The translations under genes and the position numbers were made by a program. From Acidobacteriota bacterium (GTDB lineage Bacteria; Acidobacteriota; UBA890; WLXD01), in the NCBI GenBank assembly GCA_022571615.1, contig JACZXM010000100.1:2561-8603 (forward strand): a stretch of 6,043 nucleotides of DNA. Direction: 5' to 3'. The notes beneath the pieces were generated by a model. The model saw nothing but the letters and a program-made list of their open reading frames with translations, was not told the origin of the DNA and did no database searches. This document shows, in pieces, positions 1 through 4,303 of the stretch. Each line of letters starts with the position of its first letter. Within the stretch, counting starts at the first letter, position 1.

Positions 1-71
1 TTCAGTTTCCCGACTTCACGCGCGGCGGCTGGAAGCAGTACCCGCCGCTGGGCATCGTCGAGGTGACTTGA
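1..71 (+). CDS. C-terminal end of an unidentified protein (5' end outside window)
   Basis: Reading from base 3 gives 22 codons that end in TGA at 69-71, with the peptide tail GGWKQYPPLGIVEVT. Twenty of the 22 codons end in G or C. That matches the codon use of the real genes here and suggests true coding sequence rather than chance. The residues include several aromatics and the conserved-looking string YPPLGIVEV, but I do not recognise the family and assign no function. The gene lies 64 bp upstream of the dehydratase on the same strand, so the two could share a transcript. The call rests on a short stretch, so confidence is moderate. Confidence 0.5.
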   Translation, partial: QFPDFTRGGWKQYPPLGIVEVT

Positions 72-116
72 TCTCACCCGCAACTTCCGGGCGCAAACAT
101 CACCGCGGTCCTGGAT

Positions 117-121
117 AGGAG
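117..121 (+). promoter_or_regulatory. Probable ribosome-binding site of the dehydratase gene
   Basis: AGGAG lies 14 nt before the ATG at 136, which is longer than the usual 5-9 nt. No in-frame ATG, GTG or TTG lies between this site and 136. A GTG at 128 is out of frame and meets a stop after three codons. The ATG at 136 therefore remains the best start despite the spacing. Confidence 0.45.
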
Positions 122-135
122 TATTTGGTGGCCCG

Positions 136-1074
136 ATGAGTTCGGTCACGGCTGCCGCAGAGCGAATTGCGCCGCTCGTGATGCGCACCCCCTTGGTGCG
201 CCTACACGTAGACGATGCGCCGGCCCAGATCTGGCTCAAGCTCGAATGTCTGCAGCCGATCGGCTCGTTCAAGCTACGGGGCGCGGCCAACGCGATGCTC
301 TCAGTTGAACCAGACGTCCTGCGACAGGGGGCCTGGACCGCGAGCGCCGGCAACATGGCCCAGGGGGTGGCATGGTGCGCCCGGCATCTGGGGGTTGCGT
401 GCACGGTGGTGATGCCGGAGGGAGCACCGGCGACTAAAGTGCAGGCGGTCGAGCGGCTCGGAGCTCGGGTGGAGAGAGTCCCGTTCCCGGATTGGTTCGA
501 GATCTTCGAGACGCGCCAGTTCGAGGGCATGGAGGGGTTCTTCGTTCACGCCTTCGACGACCCGGCGGTGCAGGCGGGAAACGCGACCATTGCTCTCGAG
601 ATTCTCGAGGACCTTCCGGATCTGGACGCGGTCGTGATTCCGTTCGGCGGTGGGGGCCTGAGCGCTGGGATCGGAGCTGTCCTGCAGGAAGCGAGGCCTC
701 AATCCCGGCGCTACGGTGTCGAGGTGCGAGGCGCAGCCCCGCTGGCGGCCGCCTTCGAGGCCGGGCACCCGGTGCACATCGACCACCGCCGCAGCTTCGT
801 CGACGGCATCGGCGTACCGATGCTCTTTCCCCAAATGTGGGAGCTCGCGCATCGCGTGCTGAGCGGATCCTTGGTCGTGGGCCTGGATGAGGTCGCGGCA
901 GCCATCCGGACCCTGGTGCGCAGCAACAACGTGGTGGCGGAAGGCGCCGGCGCCGCTCCAGTCGCCGCCGCCCTCGCAGGGCAGGCAGGCTTGGGCAAGA
1001 TCGTGTGCATTGTGTCAGGGGGCAATATCGATCCCGACAAGCTCGCCGTCATCCTCGGCGGTGGCGTCCCTTGA
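136..1074 (+). CDS. Threonine/serine dehydratase-family PLP enzyme (fold type II)
   Basis: A 312-aa cytoplasmic enzyme. The family removes water and ammonia from L-threonine or L-serine to give 2-oxobutyrate or pyruvate; some members are racemases or act on hydroxyaspartate. The PLP lysine is K46 in GSFKLRGA. The substrate/carboxylate loop is SAGNMAQG (70-77), the PLP-phosphate tetraglycine loop is FGGGGLSAG (170-178), and the C-terminal pyridine-ring site is SGGN (294-297). The length matches the short catabolic form (compare TdcB) with no ACT regulatory domain, so no isoleucine-type feedback domain is present. Two family-typical positions differ: the usual GNHAQG is GNMAQG, and the usual AGQGT is AGNAT. 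The family call is firm, but these changes leave the substrate open. The gene is convergent with the TPR gene. Confidence 0.9.
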   Translation: MSSVTAAAERIAPLVMRTPLVRLHVDDAPAQIWLKLECLQPIGSFKLRGAANAMLSVEPDVLRQGAWTASAGNMAQGVAWCARHLGVACTVVMPEGAPATKVQAVERLGARVERVPFPDWFEIFETRQFEGMEGFFVHAFDDPAVQAGNATIALEILEDLPDLDAVVIPFGGGGLSAGIGAVLQEARPQSRRYGVEVRGAAPLAAAFEAGHPVHIDHRRSFVDGIGVPMLFPQMWELAHRVLSGSLVVGLDEVAAAIRTLVRSNNVVAEGAGAAPVAAALAGQAGLGKIVCIVSGGNIDPDKLAVILGGGVP

Positions 1075-1105
1075 CCGGCCGTGGAGGAAGTGGCGGGGGC
1101 CGGTC
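1073..1105 (+). terminator. Inverted repeat at the dehydratase stop codon, possible terminator
   Basis: GACCGGCC (1073-1080) and GGCCGGTC (1098-1105) are a perfect 8-bp inverted repeat with a 17-nt loop. The left arm overlaps the TGA stop. No T-run follows on either strand, so this is not a classic intrinsic terminator. It could be a weak or Rho-assisted transcript end, or a chance repeat in GC-rich DNA. Confidence 0.3.
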
Positions 1106-1224
1106 GGGTCGACGTGTCCTCGCGCGCGCCGCTTGACAGCGGCAGCCACGCGTCCAACAGCGCCCCAGCCTGGCCCGCTGCGTGGAAGCAAAACCGCCTC
1201 TAGCGACGCGATACGCAGAAGGAA

Positions 1225-1270
1225 AACGCGCCGGGCGAGCCGGAATCATCCCGGCCCGCCCGGCGGCGTT
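1225..1270 (-). terminator. Intrinsic terminator of the TPR protein gene
   Basis: The arms 1225-1243 and 1251-1270 form a long GC-rich stem with a 7-nt loop and one bulged base (1266). The pair 1238/1256 is A/C in plus-strand RNA but U/G wobble in minus-strand RNA, so the hairpin is sounder in the minus transcript. On the minus strand the stem leads into CGTTTTCC, a short U-run partly within the stem base. It lies about 30 bp past the stop of the minus-strand gene at 1301. It could also help block plus-strand read-through from the dehydratase, but no T-run follows on that side. Confidence 0.6.
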
Positions 1271-1300
1271 GGTCGGCGCGGCTCGTTCTACCACGGCCTG

Positions 1301-2758
1301 CTAGTCGGGGGCCCCGTACTGCGAGGCCAGCGCCGTGAGCTCGATGAACTCCGGGTCGTCCATGAGGTCGGCGAAGACGTAGTCCTGCCGCGCCTCCCAC
1401 ATCTCCTTGGCGCGCACCGCGTAGGTCCTCTCGTACTCGTAGAAGTGTCGCCGCAGCAGCTCGAGGGCCTGGCGATGGTCGCCCGTCTGCGCGTAGATCG
1501 CAGCCAGGTTGTACGAGCCCTCCAGCATGCCCCTGTGCTCGGCTGCGATTTCGAGCGCCCGCTCTTGCTCGCCCATGTTGACGAGATAGGTGGCCAGGAA
1601 GACCTCGTTGTAGGGGTCGTCAGGCGCGGTTTCGAGTGCCATCTTGGCGTAGCCGAAGGCCTTGTCGAAGTGCTCTTCGCCGTTCCAGTAGACCGCCAGG
1701 TTGCGATACGCGAGCGCGGTTGGATGGGTCTCGATCGACTTTTCGATGAGCTTCAGGCCGCCATCGAAGTCGCCGCCGTGAATGGTCATCTTGCCCAGGC
1801 CGTGTAGGGCTATGGCCTGGGAGACGGTGTCCGCCGGCATCGCCAGCATCTGCTCGAAGATGCGGCGCGCCTCGTCCCAGTCGCCCGTGTGGTGTCGGTG
1901 CAGTTCACCGAGGAAACGCAGCGGAACAGGGTCTGCCGGATCCAGGCGTCGCGCCTGGTCGTAGTGCGAGAGAGCGGCCAGGTGGTTGCCACCCTCTTCG
2001 GCCGCGAGGCCGGCCTCCAGGTGCTCGGAGATCTGCTTCGTCGCCTCCGGACTGAAGTCCCACCCATGCACCGGTACGTCGAAGGCATCAGCGACGCTCT
2101 CTCCGAGCTTGGAGAGCTCCTTTGCGGCATCCCGGGCCTTCTTGGGGAAGAAACACTGCTGGTCGTGCACGGCGTGATAACGCTCGATGGCGTCGGCGAT
2201 GCGACCGCTCTTGCGCAGGCTCTTGGCTTCGTTCATTTGCTGCTTGACGATCTTCTCGCGGCGCTTGTACTCGCTCTCGACGAGCTTCTCGACGTCGCCG
2301 CGCTTGAGCATCGGCGCTCCGGCCGCAGTAAGCCGCGCCACAACCACGTCTTCTCCGTTGGCGAGCAACGCCATCGGCTTGCTCTCGCGGGTCTCGAATC
2401 GATCGGTGAGGATGTCGTTCTGCGACGTCACCAGCGCCAGCGTGAGGCAACGGCTCGCATAGCCGAGCAGCTTGCGTGAACTCAGCAGGTCGGATTCCAG
2501 GGCCTGTTCGCGCGAGGTCGGGAACCAGTACAGAATCAGCTCCGCGCCCGGCGGTGCCGAGTCAGCCGTGGGACCGGCGAGCATCCAGGGCAGGTTGTAA
2601 GCGTTGCGCAGGTCCGGTGTAAGAGCGAGGCCACCGACATCAGCGCCGACACCTCCGACACCGCCGCCGCCGCCGCCGCCACAGGTGGCCAGCACCGTGT
2701 AGGCGTTGAGCGCAACGAGCAGCGTGATCGCTAGCGTGCGTAGGAATTTGCCAGGCAT
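1301..2758 (-). CDS. Exported TPR protein with a thioredoxin-like N-terminal domain, possible lipoprotein
   Basis: A 485-aa envelope protein read from ATG 2758. An in-frame TTG at 2764 would add two residues, but it sits 1 nt from the Shine-Dalgarno sequence, whereas ATG 2758 is 7 nt away. Residues 1-25 form a signal peptide (K4, R7, hydrophobic 8-24). LATC at 23-26 is a near-lipobox with an unusual Thr before the Cys, followed by seven glycines. Residues about 70-165 resemble a thioredoxin fold: strand ELILYWFPTS where thioredoxin has FWAPWC, a helix, strand LTLALVT, then KPMALLANGED like the cis-Pro and following strands. No CXXC is present, so redox activity is unlikely. Residues about 170-435 contain helix pairs typical of TPRs, for example 242-275, 276-309 and 347-380. 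The C-terminus ends in MDDPEFIEL, a common TPR-protein ending. Partner and role are unknown. Confidence 0.8.
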   Translation of the reverse strand: MPGKFLRTLAITLLVALNAYTVLATCGGGGGGGVGGVGADVGGLALTPDLRNAYNLPWMLAGPTADSAPPGAELILYWFPTSREQALESDLLSSRKLLGYASRCLTLALVTSQNDILTDRFETRESKPMALLANGEDVVVARLTAAGAPMLKRGDVEKLVESEYKRREKIVKQQMNEAKSLRKSGRIADAIERYHAVHDQQCFFPKKARDAAKELSKLGESVADAFDVPVHGWDFSPEATKQISEHLEAGLAAEEGGNHLAALSHYDQARRLDPADPVPLRFLGELHRHHTGDWDEARRIFEQMLAMPADTVSQAIALHGLGKMTIHGGDFDGGLKLIEKSIETHPTALAYRNLAVYWNGEEHFDKAFGYAKMALETAPDDPYNEVFLATYLVNMGEQERALEIAAEHRGMLEGSYNLAAIYAQTGDHRQALELLRRHFYEYERTYAVRAKEMWEARQDYVFADLMDDPEFIELTALASQYGAPD

Positions 2759-2765
2759 CGTCAAT

Positions 2766-2771
2766 CCTCCT
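2766..2771 (-). promoter_or_regulatory. Ribosome-binding site that fixes the TPR protein start at ATG 2758
   Basis: Read on the minus strand, this is a perfect AGGAGG. Seven nucleotides separate it from ATG 2758, while only one separates it from the in-frame TTG at 2764. The ATG is therefore the better start. Confidence 0.8.
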
Positions 2772-2793
2772 GTGTGGCTACAAAGTTGCTTTC

Positions 2794-2822
2794 AAGCTAC
2801 GCCCGTAAGGGCTAGGCGTCAA
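2794..2822 (-). promoter_or_regulatory. Possible sigma-70-type promoter for the TPR protein gene
   Basis: On the minus strand, TTGACG (2822-2817) is followed after 17 bp by TAGCTT (2799-2794). The -35 box is close to consensus, but the -10 box matches TATAAT at only three positions. The spacer contains GCCC-GTAA-GGGC (2801-2812), a short palindrome that could be an operator or chance. Position and spacing fit, but the match is weak and the organism's promoter preferences are unknown. Confidence 0.3.
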
Positions 2823-2865
2823 AAACAGGGGAAGAAAATTGACGGGCGCACTTCCTTAGGAGATA

Positions 2866-2903
2866 GGGAGGTTGCCGTCGATCTGGTGAGGCGGCAACCT
2901 GCC
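2866..2903 (-). terminator. Hairpin after the duplicated-domain gene, possible terminator
   Basis: AGGTTGCCG (2869-2877) and CGGCAACCT (2892-2900) are a perfect 9-bp inverted repeat with a 14-nt loop. Two further G-C pairs extend it beyond one mismatch. It starts about 20 bp past the stop at 2923, where a terminator is expected. No U-run follows immediately on the minus strand; T-rich stretches appear only about 25-45 nt later (opposite 2821-2840). It could be a terminator, a processing or stability hairpin, or a partial attenuator ahead of the TPR gene. Confidence 0.4.
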
Positions 2904-2922
2904 GGAGGTGCCGCGGCTCATC

Positions 2923-4173
2923 CTAATGCGGCTCCGGCCGGCGCCGGGCTCGCAACACCACGTGCACCGAGTCGTTGCGCGGGTTGATGAAGCGGAGCGC
3001 CGTGCGACCTTCGGTGTCGACGAAAATCACTGCTGGCGTCGAGATCGAGATCAGCATCCAGCCGGCCGGTAGCGTCACCACGTTGCGCGGCCGGCCGAGC
3101 GTCCGGTCCCACACCAGCTCCTCGCCATCCAGGTAGTAGCGCTCCGCGTCCGTATAGGTCTCGACCACGCGCACACGGGTGCTGTGGCCCGGGGTGATGG
3201 CCTCGGGTAGTTCAGCCTGCACCACGACGGCGTCGTCCTCGAGCTGGCGCGAGTAGCTGCCGGCCTCGTTCACCTGCCGGCCGGTGAGGGTCTTCGCCGG
3301 CAGCCGCGCGCCGGTGTCGAGATCGAAGAAGCTGGAGTCGCGCACTTCCGATCCGGTGCGCACGAAATTGTGTACATAACGCTGTCCCGGGGTGTCGACC
3401 GTGAAGTCGTGCGAGATACGGAAGCTGTGGCTGCGGGGCGGGTTGAGCCAGTAGGTAATCTCTCGGTCCTGTTCAGCCCGGTGAGTCACGCCGGCGCCGC
3501 TGTCGTTGAGGGCGGATCCGCTGGCCTCGGACCCCGGGTCCGTGCGGGACTCCGGCGCGGTGACAGCCAGTCGCCGGGCGACGATGTGCACGCCGAGTGC
3601 GTCGTCGCGGTCGTTGAGAAAGCTGACCTTGGTGCGGCCGTCGGGCAGGCCGGAGGCGAGCGACGGCACCGACGAGGCGAGCAGTTCGTAACCCTGGGGC
3701 AAGATCACCGCGTTGGCACGAATCCCGAGGTCGCGCTTGAAGTGGATCGTGTCACCGTCGCGCCAGTAGGAGGCCGGATCGGCATAGATCTTGATGATGC
3801 GCAGCCGCGCCTCGCCGCCCTCGGGTACCGGCCTCGGCAGCTGCACCGCCAGGAAGCGGGACTCGTCGGGGGTGCGATCCGGGCGCAGACCGCGCGCCTT
3901 GGCGTCGGCCCCGGTAATCAGCTCCCAGCTCAACTCCTGGCCGGTGGCGCGATCGATGACGCGCTCGTCGTAGATCTCGGAGCCCGCCCGCACACCGTTC
4001 AGATAGGTTGTCGCCCCGGCGCGCGAGGTAGTGACGTCGAAGGTGATGGCGAACCGGTGAGTGTCGGGGTCGAGCAACTCGTACAGGGTGAACTCGTCGT
4101 CGGCCTGTACGGCTCCTGGTGCCGCCAGTGTGAGTAGCAGGATCACCACCAGCAACCGGCAATGCATGCGCAT
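2923..4173 (-). CDS. Secreted protein of two tandem copies of an unrecognised domain
   Basis: A 416-aa exported protein of unknown function. Residues 1-24 are a Sec signal peptide (R2 and R6, hydrophobic 7-18, likely cut AVQA|DD). Two homologous halves follow: about 28-202 and 237-411, joined by a Ser/Gly/Asp-rich linker (203-236). Matching landmarks are RAGSEIYDE/RTGSEVRDS, DRATGQEL/DLDTGARL, RIIKIYADPASYWRDGD/RVVETYTDAERYYLDGE, RDLGIRANAVILPQGY/RTLGRPRNVVTLPAGW and SFLNDRDDALGVHIVARR/RFINPRNDSVHVVLRARR. The alternation of short polar and hydrophobic segments suggests beta-sandwich domains, which is inference. There is no membrane anchor after the signal, so it is periplasmic or secreted. 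ATG 4173 has GGAGG 5 nt upstream. The open frame runs up to ATG 4341, but that 56-residue extension has no signal-like character and would overlap the receptor gene. It is probably cotranscribed with the receptor 130 bp upstream. Confidence 0.8.
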   Translation of the reverse strand: MRMHCRLLVVILLLTLAAPGAVQADDEFTLYELLDPDTHRFAITFDVTTSRAGATTYLNGVRAGSEIYDERVIDRATGQELSWELITGADAKARGLRPDRTPDESRFLAVQLPRPVPEGGEARLRIIKIYADPASYWRDGDTIHFKRDLGIRANAVILPQGYELLASSVPSLASGLPDGRTKVSFLNDRDDALGVHIVARRLAVTAPESRTDPGSEASGSALNDSGAGVTHRAEQDREITYWLNPPRSHSFRISHDFTVDTPGQRYVHNFVRTGSEVRDSSFFDLDTGARLPAKTLTGRQVNEAGSYSRQLEDDAVVVQAELPEAITPGHSTRVRVVETYTDAERYYLDGEELVWDRTLGRPRNVVTLPAGWMLISISTPAVIFVDTEGRTALRFINPRNDSVHVVLRARRRPEPH

Positions 4174-4303
4174 CAGTGCCTCCCGGGTAGAGGGTTGGCC
4201 CGAGAGGCTAACCGCGGGCGCGCTGCACCGCCACCATGGGCAGCGCACACGTCTTGGTCTCGGGCTTGGCGAGGTCGTAGCACGAGAACCATCGTGGCCT
4301 GCT
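4174..4303 (-). other. Spacer between the receptor and duplicated-domain genes
   Basis: This 130-bp gap contains the ribosome-binding site of the downstream gene. It also holds a 7-bp inverted repeat, GCGCTGC (4220-4226) with GCAGCGC (4240-4246), and GTTGGCC/GGCTAAC (4194-4200 and 4206-4212), which pairs fully only in plus-strand RNA. I see no U-run terminator and no clear promoter, so read-through from the receptor gene is plausible. The frame is open through the gap, but no separate gene is convincing. Confidence 0.4.
4179..4183 (-). promoter_or_regulatory. Ribosome-binding site that fixes the duplicated-domain protein start at ATG 4173
   Basis: Minus-strand GGAGG lies 5 nt before ATG 4173 and 11 nt before the next in-frame ATG at 4167. 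The 4173 start also places the signal peptide at the N-terminus. The upstream in-frame ATG at 4341 lies inside the receptor gene and would bury the signal peptide. Confidence 0.75.

Noticed and set aside
136..1074. Functional link between the dehydratase and B12 uptake through 2-oxobutyrate and methylmalonyl-CoA mutase
   Set aside because: The genes are on opposite strands and convergent, the enzyme's substrate is uncertain, and no mutase or propionate gene is present in the window.
1133..1138. TTGACA resembling a plus-strand -35 box
   Set aside because: It lies between convergent genes with no plus-strand gene downstream, and I see no good -10 box at the right distance.
887..1807. Plus-strand open frame of 306 codons crossing the convergent region
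   Set aside because: It overlaps the end of the dehydratase out of frame, runs through the terminator hairpin and continues antisense to the TPR gene. Its composition is typical of a shadow frame.
3061..3285. Repeated GCCGGCCGGT at 3061-3070 and 3276-3285, and similar GCCGGC strings elsewhere
   Set aside because: These fall mostly inside coding sequence in GC-rich DNA and fit codon bias. Spacing is irregular and there is no repeat-array structure.
3370..4137. Plus-strand open frame of 255 codons opposite the duplicated-domain gene
   Set aside because: The opposite strand shows a signal peptide and an internal duplication, which is strong coding evidence. The plus frame shows neither.
4174..4303. 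Possible cobalamin riboswitch near the BtuB-like gene
   Set aside because: A riboswitch controlling this receptor would lie upstream of its start, beyond 6043. I recognised no B12-box-like sequence in this gap or in 2759-2922.
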